A stretch of 64,000 nt of DNA from positions 372,001 to 436,000 of the forward strand of contig JAEYAW010000031.1 of NCBI GenBank assembly GCA_023404675.1. The letters run 5' to 3'. Below are positions 15,864 through 24,539 of the stretch, in pieces. The translations under genes were made by a program, and so were the position numbers. The notes beneath the pieces are model-generated. The model ran no database searches, was not told where the DNA came from, and saw nothing but the letters and a program-made list of their open reading frames with translations. Origin of the DNA: Pseudomonadota bacterium. GTDB lineage: Bacteria > Pseudomonadota > Alphaproteobacteria > Rhizobiales > Xanthobacteraceae. Within the stretch, counting starts at the first letter, position 1. Each line of letters begins with the position of its first letter.

Positions 15864-17321
15864 ATGACCACCATCAAGAGCCTTGCAATGGGCACCGCGG
15901 CCACTCTCGCCGTGCTTGGATCAGCCCAGGCCGCCGACCTTCCCGTCAAGGCGAAGGCCGTCGAATACGTCAAAATCTGCTCGCTGTACGGCGCGGGCTT
16001 CTACTACATCCCGGGAACCGACACCTGCATCAAGATCGGCGGCTATGTGCGCGCCGACGTGACCCTCAACGGAATCGCCGCCCACGAAGAGCCCGGCTGG
16101 CGCGGTGCCACGGGTGCCGGCACCCGCGACCGCAACTACTTCATCGCTCGTTCGCGCCTCGACTTCAATCTCGACACCCGCACGGCGACCGAATACGGCG
16201 TGGTCCGCACCTACGCGGAGGTCATGAACCAGTGGACCACGGGCGATGCCGTCGCCGGCGGCGGCCTCGGTGTCTACTTCGCCTTCGTGCAGTTCGCCGG
16301 CTTCACCATCGGCAAGGCCGTCTCGGTGTTCTCGACTCCATGGCTGGGCAGCCCGGGCAACATCGGCTCCTACCTGCTCGGCGGCGAAGACAGCAACTCC
16401 GGTGTGAACCAGCTGTCCTACACCGCCCAGTTCGGCAACGGCATGTCAGCCTCGGTCGGCGTGGAAGATCCGATGGCCGGCAACCGGAAGATCCTGATCA
16501 ACACAGCCAACATGACGGCGGCGGCCGCCGCCTCCGGCGCTTACACCGACAGCTATGGCGGCTTCGTTGCGCCGGATATCGTCGGTTCGTTCCGCATCGA
16601 TCAGGCCTGGGGGCTGTTCCAGGTGTCGGCCGCGGCGCACAACATCCACGCCACCTATTACGGAGCGACGGAACTGAGCGGCCACCCGAGCGACGCATGG
16701 GGTTATGCCGTGCTCGTCGGCCTGGCGCTGAAGGATCTGCCGACCGGCAAGGGTGACCGGATCAACGTCGACGCCACCTACGCCAACGGTGCCACCCGCT
16801 ACATCATCGGCGGCACGACCAATGCCGCGTCCAACTTCGCGATCTTCGGCGGCGGCGATGGTCTCGGCGCCTACCAGAGCATCGCGCTCGGCGCGGCGGC
16901 GGACGGTATCTTCTCGCCCGGTGGCGGCATCGAGAAGAACACGGCATGGGGCGTGCGCGGCGCCTACACCCACAACTGGGATGCATACTGGTCGACGTCG
17001 GTGTTCGGCGCGTATACGCGCGTCGAATACTCCGGCAACGGTGCGGCGCTCTACTGCGGTCGCTATGCGGCGATCACCGGCGCCAAGTCGATCGACTACA
17101 GCTGCAATCCGAACTTCAGCCTGCCGCAGGTCGGCGCCACCGTGCGCTGGACTCCGGTCCGCGGCCTGACGTTCTCCGGCGAAGTCATGTACACCCGCCT
17201 CGAGCAGAACATGACCGGTGCGGCAGTGCTCGCGCCCGGCGGCTTCAAGCCGACCACGGTGTACGAGTTCAAGAACCAGGACGTCTGGAGCGGCGGCCTG
17301 CGCGTCCAGCGCACCTTCTGA
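15864..17321 (+). CDS. Bradyrhizobium-type outer membrane porin, paralogue 2
   Basis: A 485-residue porin of the same family as 13126-14589, with signal peptide MTTIKSLAMGTAATLAVLGS-AQA and the identical mature start ADLPVKAKAVEYVK. The paired-Cys segment CSLYGAGFYYIPGTDTCIKI is unchanged and the C-terminus is VQRTF. Long stretches match the first porin, and differences cluster in presumed surface loops (for example WTTGDAVAGGGLG against WTTGTDSVAGGSLG). ATG 15864 was chosen because of the GGGGA just upstream and the porin N-terminus; ATG 15852 would add four residues without a binding site. It has its own terminator, so the two porins are separate transcripts. Confidence 0.93.
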   Translation: MTTIKSLAMGTAATLAVLGSAQAADLPVKAKAVEYVKICSLYGAGFYYIPGTDTCIKIGGYVRADVTLNGIAAHEEPGWRGATGAGTRDRNYFIARSRLDFNLDTRTATEYGVVRTYAEVMNQWTTGDAVAGGGLGVYFAFVQFAGFTIGKAVSVFSTPWLGSPGNIGSYLLGGEDSNSGVNQLSYTAQFGNGMSASVGVEDPMAGNRKILINTANMTAAAAASGAYTDSYGGFVAPDIVGSFRIDQAWGLFQVSAAAHNIHATYYGATELSGHPSDAWGYAVLVGLALKDLPTGKGDRINVDATYANGATRYIIGGTTNAASNFAIFGGGDGLGAYQSIALGAAADGIFSPGGGIEKNTAWGVRGAYTHNWDAYWSTSVFGAYTRVEYSGNGAALYCGRYAAITGAKSIDYSCNPNFSLPQVGATVRWTPVRGLTFSGEVMYTRLEQNMTGAAVLAPGGFKPTTVYEFKNQDVWSGGLRVQRTF

Positions 17322-17352
17322 TCCGGTCCTGCATACGATTACATCGACAAGG

Positions 17353-17384
17353 CTCCCCGGCAGCGTGCTGCCGGGGAGTTTTTT
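17353..17384 (+). terminator. Rho-independent terminator of porin 2
   Basis: A 12-bp perfect inverted repeat CTCCCCGGCAGC/GCTGCCGGGGAG around GT, followed by six T, 31 bp after the porin stop. It is analogous to, but not a copy of, the porin 1 terminator. Confidence 0.95.
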
Positions 17385-17508
17385 GTGGAGAAAATGACTT
17401 AGGAAACAAATGACTTGAGGAGCCAATGGCTGGCGCTCCCCGTACGCGCCACCGTGGACAACGGCTCCCGCGCTCCGAAACCGGAAAAGGAAAAGCCGGA
17501 AAAGAAAT

Positions 17509-17538
17509 GACCCGCCCGGGGGGACAACCGGGCGGGTC
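17509..17538. repeat. Strong isolated hairpin
   Basis: A perfect 11-bp stem GACCCGCCCGG/CCGGGCGGGTC with an 8-nt loop. On the reverse strand it is followed by TCATTTCTTTTCC, so it could terminate leftward transcription, but no leftward gene ends here. It lies in a gap of nearly 500 bp (17385-17862) that otherwise shows no gene, only repetitive CCGGAAAAG words around 17480. Confidence 0.6.
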
Positions 17539-17862
17539 TGAAGCCATACTGGCGCTTGGGGTGGATGGGCGCTTGCGCCGATATAGCCGGGGAGAGAGGT
17601 TCAACTCCCACGCTGATAGGTCGCGGGCGCAAGCCGGAACGTTCAAGGCCGATGGTGAATTTTTGCCCGCCCTCACCTGCCTGCGCGTTTGCGTGATTTT
17701 CCGTGATCGGCGCATCAGTCTCGCGCCAGGACTGGGATTTTTCCGGTGGCCGCGCCTTCCAATGCGCGGGTGGCGGGAAACAATTCGGTCGCGGCCGACC
17801 GCCTTCCGGAGGAGCAACCGCTTCCTCATCGGCGTTTTCGCACAGCCCCGGTGCCCGCCTCC

Positions 17863-18461
17863 TTCTTCACCACCAGGTTCAACCTGTGCGATCCCGCCCT
17901 GTCAGCTTCGTGCATCTGTCGACGCTTGGAAACGCGGCGAGCGAGGAAATTCCGGTCGAGCACGTCTTCGACGAGAACGGCGTTCTGGTGTGGCGATGGA
18001 TCAGGAACGCGCCGCCGATTCCGATTTTCGCCAAGTACGGAAACTTCCGCGGCCACGTCGATCGCTGGCACTATTACGACTACAAGGCGCCGTCCATCGC
18101 GGTGATCGACTTCGGCAGCGCCGATGCCGGAGCCATCGTCGATCCGGAGGATCGCGACAAGGGGCTGCGCATCTTCGCATGCCACTTCATCACGCCGGTC
18201 GACGGCAATGTCTGCATCGACCATTGGCTGCATGTGCGCAATTTCGCGCGCGGTGACACCGATGTCGACCAGCGCCTCCACGACGATTTCCGTGTCGCAT
18301 TCAACGAGGACAAGGACATACTGGAGCGGATTGAGGACGTGATGCAGGCGCGCCCGAACGCAAAGACCATCCGGCTTGCCATCGATGCCGCCCCGCAGCG
18401 CATGCGGCGCATCGTCGAGCGGATGGTGGCTGACGAAACCCGGACACGCGTTTCGGCGTGA
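17863..18461 (+). pseudogene. Remnant of a Rieske non-haem iron oxygenase alpha subunit (VanA-like), C-terminal part
   Basis: From about 17903 the frame encodes roughly 185 residues matching the C-terminal catalytic domain of vanillate demethylase-type Rieske oxygenases: SFVHLSTLGN, VWRWIRNAPPIPIFAKYGNF, HVDRWHYYDYKAPS, a HWLHVRNFARGD segment and a C-terminal RLAIDAAPQRMRRIVERM. Intact enzymes are about 340-360 residues, with an N-terminal Rieske CxH...CxxH domain. None is visible upstream in any frame. The few residues before the match continue better in another frame (TTRFNLCDPALS from 17863), suggesting a frameshift near 17900. An ATG-started open frame from 17703 exists but its first 65 residues look random. 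Probably non-functional. Confidence 0.7.
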
Positions 18462-18600
18462 CCATCTTCCAATGAATTGGCAGACCCGCCGGAGACGCTA
18501 CGAACAGGCAAGGAAAGCTGGAGCCTGATCCGGATTGCATCGGAAAGGATCGTGCTCCGGCGATAGGAGGCGCGCTGGACGAGCGCCAGCGCACTGACGT

Positions 18601-19293
18601 TTATCGCACGGCCCGATCCGCTGTCTCGTCCGACGCCAGCGCGAAGCTGACGATCCGCTCGCCGCGCAGGCGCGCCATCAGACCAGCGACCCGTTCTTTC
18701 ATACGGCTCTTCGAGGCGAAGCGCAGGTGAAACTGTCCCGCCTTGCGAGTCGGCACAATCGAGGCATCGTATTTTTCCAGGAAGCTTGCGATATCGTCCA
18801 TCTGCACGCCGGGCTTGAACGCCACCAGCACAGGCGCGCCCTCGCTGTCCTGATCCAGAGCACTGGCGGCGATCTGCACGCTGTTGCTGCGCTGGATCAA
18901 CAGCGTCCCGATGGCGACCGACTGCAGCGCGAGGACGACAGCGGCTGCGCATCCGCCCAGCACCAGCACACGCGGCGACAACTGGTAGACAAATTCGGCG
19001 ATGCGGCCCGAAAATCCGAGCGGCGCCTTGCGCGGTGGCTCCGCGTCGATGGCGGCGAACAGTTTCTGCATCGCCGTCGGCGACGGCCCGGCCAGGCTCT
19101 CGTTCTGCAGAACCGTCTCACTGCATTCCTCCTGGATACCCGCGAACGCCGTCGCGAGTCCGGGGTTCTCAGCCAGAGCCTGCTCGACCCTCCGCGCCTC
19201 GGCCGGCGTCAGGCGGCCCGTCGCATGCCACGGCAACAGCATCTCGATGTCGTCGGCGGACCCGGCAGTGGTCCGCCTCATGATTGCAATCAT
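18601..19293 (-). CDS. Orphan anti-sigma-factor-like membrane protein
   Basis: A 230-residue protein with the layout of a RskA/ChrR-like anti-sigma factor: a cytoplasmic N-terminal helical domain (EMLLPWHATGRLTPAEARRV, near residue 15-35), a single membrane helix near residues 107-128 (VLVLGGCAAAVVLALQSVA), and a periplasmic C-terminus (LVAFKPGVQMDDIASFLEKY). The HxxxCxxC zinc motif of ZAS proteins is missing. No sigma factor gene lies beside it, which is unusual for this class. ATG 19293 follows GAGGACGTG; longer upstream frames look non-coding. The C-terminal part could be a small ferredoxin-like sensor fold. The function is inferred from architecture only. Confidence 0.6.
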   Translation of the reverse strand: MIAIMRRTTAGSADDIEMLLPWHATGRLTPAEARRVEQALAENPGLATAFAGIQEECSETVLQNESLAGPSPTAMQKLFAAIDAEPPRKAPLGFSGRIAEFVYQLSPRVLVLGGCAAAVVLALQSVAIGTLLIQRSNSVQIAASALDQDSEGAPVLVAFKPGVQMDDIASFLEKYDASIVPTRKAGQFHLRFASKSRMKERVAGLMARLRGERIVSFALASDETADRAVR

Positions 19294-19709
19294 CACGTCC
19301 TCGTTCCGACCGGCACTGATCCGCCGGCATGCTGGTGCGCCTGCAGCGCACGGCCTTGCCAAACACTTGACATTATTAGGAGAACTCGCCTCTCTCCCGC
19401 GGCGGGCGCGGGACTTCGAAGGCTGTCAGTCGCCATGATCGACACATCGGGACCAGCCCGCCGACGGTAAAAGCCTCCGACCCGGGCCATTTCCCACATG
19501 TGGTTCGTCCAATCCTCATCTCCGCTCTGTCGACCTGGACTCGGGCAAGGTTCGATGCACTGCGGTCACGGGCGACAAAATTTGCCGAAAAATCAGCCAA
19601 TGTGGCCCAACCCTGCGTTAATCGCATACCTCGCTAAGGCCGCCACCAGCGCTCACTAACCGAACCTCAAGGCTTTTCTGGTTCCCTGCCGTCCAAGGGC
19701 AGGCCCAAT
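19294..19709. other. Divergent intergenic region between the anti-sigma-like gene and the diguanylate cyclase gene
   Basis: About 416 bp without a believable gene. It should hold both promoters. TTGACATTATTAGG at 19370-19383 resembles a -35-like element for rightward transcription, but I cannot pair it with a convincing -10. AGGGCAGGCCCAATATG ends at the downstream start codon and supplies its binding site. Nothing else stands out. Confidence 0.35.
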
Positions 19710-20876
19710 ATGACGGACGGCGCAATTTCCTGGAGAAGGTTTCCCGGCCCGGCCATGGCCGAAGCGCGGAGCATTGCGTCCGAAAGCAGCGACGAGAATG
19801 TGCAAAGGCTGGTGCGGCGGCTGAAACGCCGGCGGGAGGTGCTCGTCCTTCAGACCGGCAGCTACCTGCTCGACACCGGGCTGCTGGCCGCCTACGTGGC
19901 AGTGGCGGGGCGCTCCTGGCACATCCCCATTGCCTATCTGGTCACGACACTGACCTTCGCCGCGATTCTCGGCGGCCTGTCCGAGTTGCGCATCTCCGAC
20001 CGGCTGCGCGACCACTACATGTCTTTCTGGCATTCGCTGGGTAACATCATTATCCAGCTGTCTTTCCTCTATCTGTTTCCGGAGTTCTCCGCCGCATTTC
20101 TGTGTCCTGTGTTCGTCATCGTCTGCTTTGCGGCCCTGCGGGTCACTGCGATCCAAGCGGCAGGACTGTGGGCTCTGGCGACCCTCGGGGTCGCCAGCGT
20201 TATTGCACTGAACCCGAACGCCCTGACCTTCCCGCACGTTGATACCACACGGAGACTTATCGGCCTGGCCTGCCTCAGCGCGGCCCTCGCCCGCTGCGGC
20301 TTCATCGGCCTTTATGGCTCGCGGCTGCGCAGCGCGCTCTACGCACGCAGCATCGAGCTGAAATCCGCCTATCGCCGGATCGAGGAACTGGCCGAGTTGG
20401 ACGAACTGACCGGCGCGATGAACAGGCGCTCGATCATGTCGGCGCTCGACAGCGAAATAGCCCTTTTCCGCAGAACCGGCTCGGCCTTTTCGGTCGCCCT
20501 TATCGACCTCGACTGGTTCAAGCTTATCAACGACTGCCATGGTCACCCGGTCGGAGACGAGGTGCTTCGCACCTTCGCGATCACGATGTTTGCGAACATC
20601 CGCAGCATGGACAAGTTCGGCCGCTATGGTGGCGAGGAATTTCTCCTCATCATGCCGGAGACCTCCGCGGCGGACGCCGCCAAGGCGATCGACCGCATGC
20701 GCCATATCGTAGGAGGACTCGAATGGAGCGCCTTTGCCGAAGGTCTGGCCGTGACGTTCTCGGCCGGGACCACCACGACCAGACCCGAAGACACGGTCGA
20801 TTCCCTCCTGGCCCGGGCCGACCGCGCGCTTTATGTCGCCAAGGCGGCCGGTCGTAACCAAATCGCAAGCGCCTGA
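19710..20876 (+). CDS. Membrane-bound diguanylate cyclase (GGDEF domain)
   Basis: A 388-residue enzyme that makes cyclic di-GMP from two GTP. Residues 48-205 form about five membrane helices, a sensor part of unknown ligand. A short helix (residues 215-230) leads into a GGDEF domain starting at DELTGAMNRRS. The active-site motif is GGEEF (residues 307-311), compatible with activity. The inhibitory RxxD site is present (R298-S-M-D301), exactly five residues before GGEEF, so product inhibition is expected. There is no EAL domain. A DUF2336 gene follows 68 bp downstream on the same strand, suggesting a two-gene signalling unit. Confidence 0.92.
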   Translation: MTDGAISWRRFPGPAMAEARSIASESSDENVQRLVRRLKRRREVLVLQTGSYLLDTGLLAAYVAVAGRSWHIPIAYLVTTLTFAAILGGLSELRISDRLRDHYMSFWHSLGNIIIQLSFLYLFPEFSAAFLCPVFVIVCFAALRVTAIQAAGLWALATLGVASVIALNPNALTFPHVDTTRRLIGLACLSAALARCGFIGLYGSRLRSALYARSIELKSAYRRIEELAELDELTGAMNRRSIMSALDSEIALFRRTGSAFSVALIDLDWFKLINDCHGHPVGDEVLRTFAITMFANIRSMDKFGRYGGEEFLLIMPETSAADAAKAIDRMRHIVGGLEWSAFAEGLAVTFSAGTTTTRPEDTVDSLLARADRALYVAKAAGRNQIASA

Positions 20877-20944
20877 GCACATAATCGGTCTTTGCAATAC
20901 CGGCCCGAGAAGCGGGCACGGCGACACCTTCCAGGGCAGAAGCC

Positions 20945-22051
20945 ATGAACCCCACGCGCGGGGCCAGCCTCCAGAGCGAGCTCCTCGATGATCTGCAAAA
21001 CTCGCTTGCCCATGGCAGCGTGTCGCGCCGGGTCGAGATTCTGCGCAGCATCACCGATCTCTTCATCTACGGCGCAGACGACTACACCGGCGAGCAGATC
21101 GAGGTCTTCGACGATGTTTTTGCCTGCCTGATCCTGAAGATCGAGACCAGCGCCCGGGTGACGCTTGCCAATCGGCTCGCACCTGTTTCGTCCGCCCCGC
21201 CGAAGACGATCCGCACCCTGGCACTCGACGATGAAATCGAGGTGGCCGAGCCGGTTCTCAGCCGTTCGCCGCAACTCGACGATGCCGCCCTGATCGAGAC
21301 GGCAGCCAGCAAGAGCCAGCAGCATCTTATGGCCATCTCGCGCCGGGCAACGCTGAGCGGGGCGGTGACTGACGCGCTGATTGAACATGGCGACGACGCG
21401 GTGGTGACCAGTACCGTCGAAAACAACGGTGCAGCCTTCACCGACCGTGGCTACGAAATGCTGCTGTCGCGCGCCGACGACAACGATGCCCTGTGCGAAT
21501 GTGTCGGCCGGCGCCCGGCGATCCCGCGGCCGTATTTTCTCCGGTTGATCGCGCGGGCCTCAGCATCCGTGCGCGACAGGCTGTCGGCAACCCAGAATGC
21601 CGCCGATATCGACAGCGCTATCGCCAAGGCGGCGAGCGAAATCCGCTGGGCATCCGCTACGGCTGCGGGCGCCCAGGCCATGCAGCTGGTCGAGGCGCTC
21701 TATCGCGACGGCCGTCTCGACAACGCCCAGATCGCCGCCTTTGCCGCGAAGCGCAAGTTCGAGGAGATCAACGCCGCGCTGGCCCGGCTTGCGAATCTGC
21801 CGATCGAGGACGTTGAAAGCATTCTGGCCTCCGGAAGCGAGGGGCTCGTGGTGCTGGCCAAGGTTGCGGACCTGGCGTGGGAGACCGTCGTCGCCATCGC
21901 CGCCATGCAGAGCGGCGCGTCGGACACCATCGCGCACGATGCCCAGCTCGCAAGGGACAACTACGAAGCCCTGCGGCCCGCGACTGCGGTGCAGGTGCTG
22001 CAATTCTTCAAGATGCGGCGAAGCGCGATTGGCGAGTCGATGCCGTCATAG
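20945..22051 (+). CDS. DUF2336 domain protein
   Basis: A 368-residue soluble, largely helical protein of the alphaproteobacterial DUF2336 family, which has HEAT-like helical repeats. Typical features are SVSRRVEILRSITDLFIYGA near the N-terminus, the DDAALIETAASKSQQHLMAI segment around residue 120, and the C-terminal FEEINAALARLANLPIEDVE. Family members often sit near cyclic-di-GMP and motility genes, and here the gene follows a diguanylate cyclase. The mechanism is unknown; a protein-protein interaction role is a reasonable inference. GGGCAG precedes the ATG. Confidence 0.82.
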   Translation: MNPTRGASLQSELLDDLQNSLAHGSVSRRVEILRSITDLFIYGADDYTGEQIEVFDDVFACLILKIETSARVTLANRLAPVSSAPPKTIRTLALDDEIEVAEPVLSRSPQLDDAALIETAASKSQQHLMAISRRATLSGAVTDALIEHGDDAVVTSTVENNGAAFTDRGYEMLLSRADDNDALCECVGRRPAIPRPYFLRLIARASASVRDRLSATQNAADIDSAIAKAASEIRWASATAAGAQAMQLVEALYRDGRLDNAQIAAFAAKRKFEEINAALARLANLPIEDVESILASGSEGLVVLAKVADLAWETVVAIAAMQSGASDTIAHDAQLARDNYEALRPATAVQVLQFFKMRRSAIGESMPS

Positions 22052-22172
22052 TCGCACCGCGCAGACGTCTGCCTGTCACGCGAACTCGCCAACCGCAACG
22101 CATCGATGCGCCTACGAACGCTTTGCGCGAAAATCGAGACCTATTCCAGTCGCAGCGAAGCGATCAACGATT

Positions 22173-22186
22173 GTGCTGCGCAGCAC
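22173..22186. promoter_or_regulatory. 14-bp perfect palindrome upstream of the TonB receptor gene
   Basis: GTGCTGCGCAGCAC is a perfect palindrome ending 37 bp before ATG 22224, in the place expected for an operator. It does not resemble the Fur, Irr or RirA sites I know, so its role is uncertain. Confidence 0.3.
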
Positions 22187-22223
22187 GGTGCCTAAGTTGC
22201 CCGCATAAAAGGGGCAATGATCG

Positions 22224-24521
22224 ATGCTTTGGGGCAGGACTTCCGTCTTTTCTCTTCGTAAATACAAACTGGCCGCGCTGACCGTTGGAATCGCAGGCTC
22301 GCTGCTCGGAATGCCGATCAGCGAAACGCCGGCACAGACTGCACCGGCTGCGCAAACGCTGCCCGCCCTCACGATCGATCGCCCGGCCGATCAGATCAGA
22401 AGGCCCGCAAGACCATCGCGCAGTTCGCGCTCGTCCGCGGCGTCGCGCTCGCGGGCGGCCCGAGTGCCTGCGGCGGCACCAGAGCCCGCTCCCCGCGCGC
22501 CATCCGGCACGGATCCAGTGGGCGGATTCGTTGCCAACATCAGCTCCGCGGCGATGAAATCGGACACCACGATCATTCAGACACCGCAGGCGGTCTCCGT
22601 CGTCAGCCGCGAACAGATGGATGCGCGCGCCACGACCACACTGGTTGAAACGCTGCAATATACAGCAGGCGTGCAGGGATACCCCGGCGGCGCCGATCCG
22701 CGCTTCGATACGTTTCAGATTCGCGGCTTCACCAACACTGGCGCAGGTGCCTATCGCGACGGGCTGCGCGAGGTCGGCGATCCCAACTACTTCTCGCTGT
22801 TTCGTACCGAAACATACGGCATTCAGCGGGTTGACGTCGTCAAGGGCCCCAGTTCCACCATGTATGGTCAAGGCGCACCGGGCGGCCTGATCGACATCAT
22901 CTCGAAGCGTCCAACCGAAAAGGCCTTTGGCGAGGTGGTCGGACAGTTCGGCAACTTCGACCGCTTTCAAGGCGCGTTCGATGTCGGCGGACCGGCGACG
23001 GCGGACGGCGTGTTTTTGTATCGGCTCACGGGCGTTTTCCGCCAGGCCGACTCCGCGATCGCCCATTTCTCCGACGTGGTAAAGGACAATCGCACCTATA
23101 TCGCGCCGGCCGTCACGTGGAAGCCAAACAACAACACCACGCTGACGATCCTGAGCGACTACAGTCAGGATTTGACCGGAAACGCCTTCCCGTTGTCCGT
23201 TGCGCATCTGCAGGGCCGCACCGTTACCGGCGTCTCCGCCCTGCCCATTTTCCTCGGCGATCCCGGCTATAACGGACTCGAACAGAAGCAGGCGCGGATC
23301 GGATATCAGTTCGAGCATCGCTTCAGCGACGACCTGATCGTCCGCTCGCGCGCCCGCTATGGGCACAGCGAACTCGAATATCGCTACCTGACCGTCGTTG
23401 GAACGCCGCTCGACACGGCCACCTCCTACGCGCGCCGTGCGGCGCTGGTTCGCGAAAATTCGAACTCCTTCAGCATGGACAACCATGTGGTCGGCAAGTT
23501 CGATACGTCGGTGCTGCACCACACCGTGGTCGCCGGCGTCGACTATCTGACCCTCGATCTGAAAAACCGGGTGACCTCGGAGACACGCGGCGCCTACACC
23601 CTCAACCGGCTCAACCCGGTGTATGGAATCTACATTCCGACGCCAACGACACCTTACACGGGTGCCGAGCAGACCATCGACCAGACCGGCATCTATATTC
23701 AGGACCAGATCAGACTTCAGAACTGGCTGCTGACGCTCGGCGGCCGATTCGATTCGGCCGGTCAGAACAACCTCAACACCATCAACGGCCGCAGGACCGA
23801 TGCGGATTACACCAAGTTTACAAAGCGCGGTGCGATCTCGTATCTGTTCGATTTCGGCCTCGTGCCTTACTATAGCTATTCGGAATCATTCTTCCCCACG
23901 GCCGGTAGCGATTTCAGCGGCAATCCGTTCCAACCGACCGAGGGGCGGCAACACGAAGTGGGCGTGAAGTACCAGCCGAACAATGATCTACTCCTGACCG
24001 CCGCCGTCTACGATCTGACGCAGAAGAACGCGCTCACCCAGGATCCCGCCAATCTGGGATATCAGGTGCAACTGGGTAAGGTGAATTCGCGCGGCATCGA
24101 ATTGGAAGCGACAGCACAGGTCCTTCCAGGGCTGAACCTGATCGCGTCATATACCCATCAGAGGGTGCGCGTGACCCAGAGCACGACCACCGATCTCGAC
24201 AAGGTGCCGGTGCTGGTGCCCGGCAACATGGCCAGCGTGTATCTCGACTATACCATTCAGACCGGCGCGTGGACCGGATGGGGCCTCGGCGGCGGTGTTC
24301 GCTATCGCGGATCGACGTTCGCCGATACTGCGAACACCATCGTCAACGGCGACAACACGGTGTTCGATCTCGGCGTTCACTACCGACAGCCCAAGGGTAT
24401 CAATGTGGCGCTCAACGTGAAGAACCTCACCGACCGCGTCACGACGGCCTGCACGACCGCCGGCGGCTGCCAGTACACTTCGCCCCGGACGATCGTCGGC
24501 ACCGTCAGTTACAAATGGTAG
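22224..24521 (+). CDS. TonB-dependent siderophore receptor (FhuA/FhuE-like)
   Basis: A 765-residue outer-membrane receptor for ferric-siderophore uptake, powered by TonB-ExbBD. After a signal peptide (about residues 1-38, ending near TPAQTAPA) there is an unusual Arg/Ser/Pro/Ala-rich linker (residues 50-95). The plug domain follows: TPQAVSVVSREQMDARATTT, QIRGFTNTGAGAYRDGLRE, and VDVVKGPSSTMYGQGAPGG. The remainder is a 22-strand barrel ending in VSYKW with a C-terminal Trp. A segment CTTAGGCQY near residue 745 carries two Cys. A PepSY-type membrane protein gene begins 18 bp after the stop, which fits reduction of imported iron. Confidence 0.93.
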   Translation: MLWGRTSVFSLRKYKLAALTVGIAGSLLGMPISETPAQTAPAAQTLPALTIDRPADQIRRPARPSRSSRSSAASRSRAARVPAAAPEPAPRAPSGTDPVGGFVANISSAAMKSDTTIIQTPQAVSVVSREQMDARATTTLVETLQYTAGVQGYPGGADPRFDTFQIRGFTNTGAGAYRDGLREVGDPNYFSLFRTETYGIQRVDVVKGPSSTMYGQGAPGGLIDIISKRPTEKAFGEVVGQFGNFDRFQGAFDVGGPATADGVFLYRLTGVFRQADSAIAHFSDVVKDNRTYIAPAVTWKPNNNTTLTILSDYSQDLTGNAFPLSVAHLQGRTVTGVSALPIFLGDPGYNGLEQKQARIGYQFEHRFSDDLIVRSRARYGHSELEYRYLTVVGTPLDTATSYARRAALVRENSNSFSMDNHVVGKFDTSVLHHTVVAGVDYLTLDLKNRVTSETRGAYTLNRLNPVYGIYIPTPTTPYTGAEQTIDQTGIYIQDQIRLQNWLLTLGGRFDSAGQNNLNTINGRRTDADYTKFTKRGAISYLFDFGLVPYYSYSESFFPTAGSDFSGNPFQPTEGRQHEVGVKYQPNNDLLLTAAVYDLTQKNALTQDPANLGYQVQLGKVNSRGIELEATAQVLPGLNLIASYTHQRVRVTQSTTTDLDKVPVLVPGNMASVYLDYTIQTGAWTGWGLGGGVRYRGSTFADTANTIVNGDNTVFDLGVHYRQPKGINVALNVKNLTDRVTTACTTAGGCQYTSPRTIVGTVSYKW

Positions 24522-24539
24522 ATTTGGAGACACAGTCTC

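Noticed and set aside
17561..17620. GGTTCAACTCC-like word resembling a tRNA T-loop
   Set aside because: No acceptor, D or anticodon stems can be built around it.
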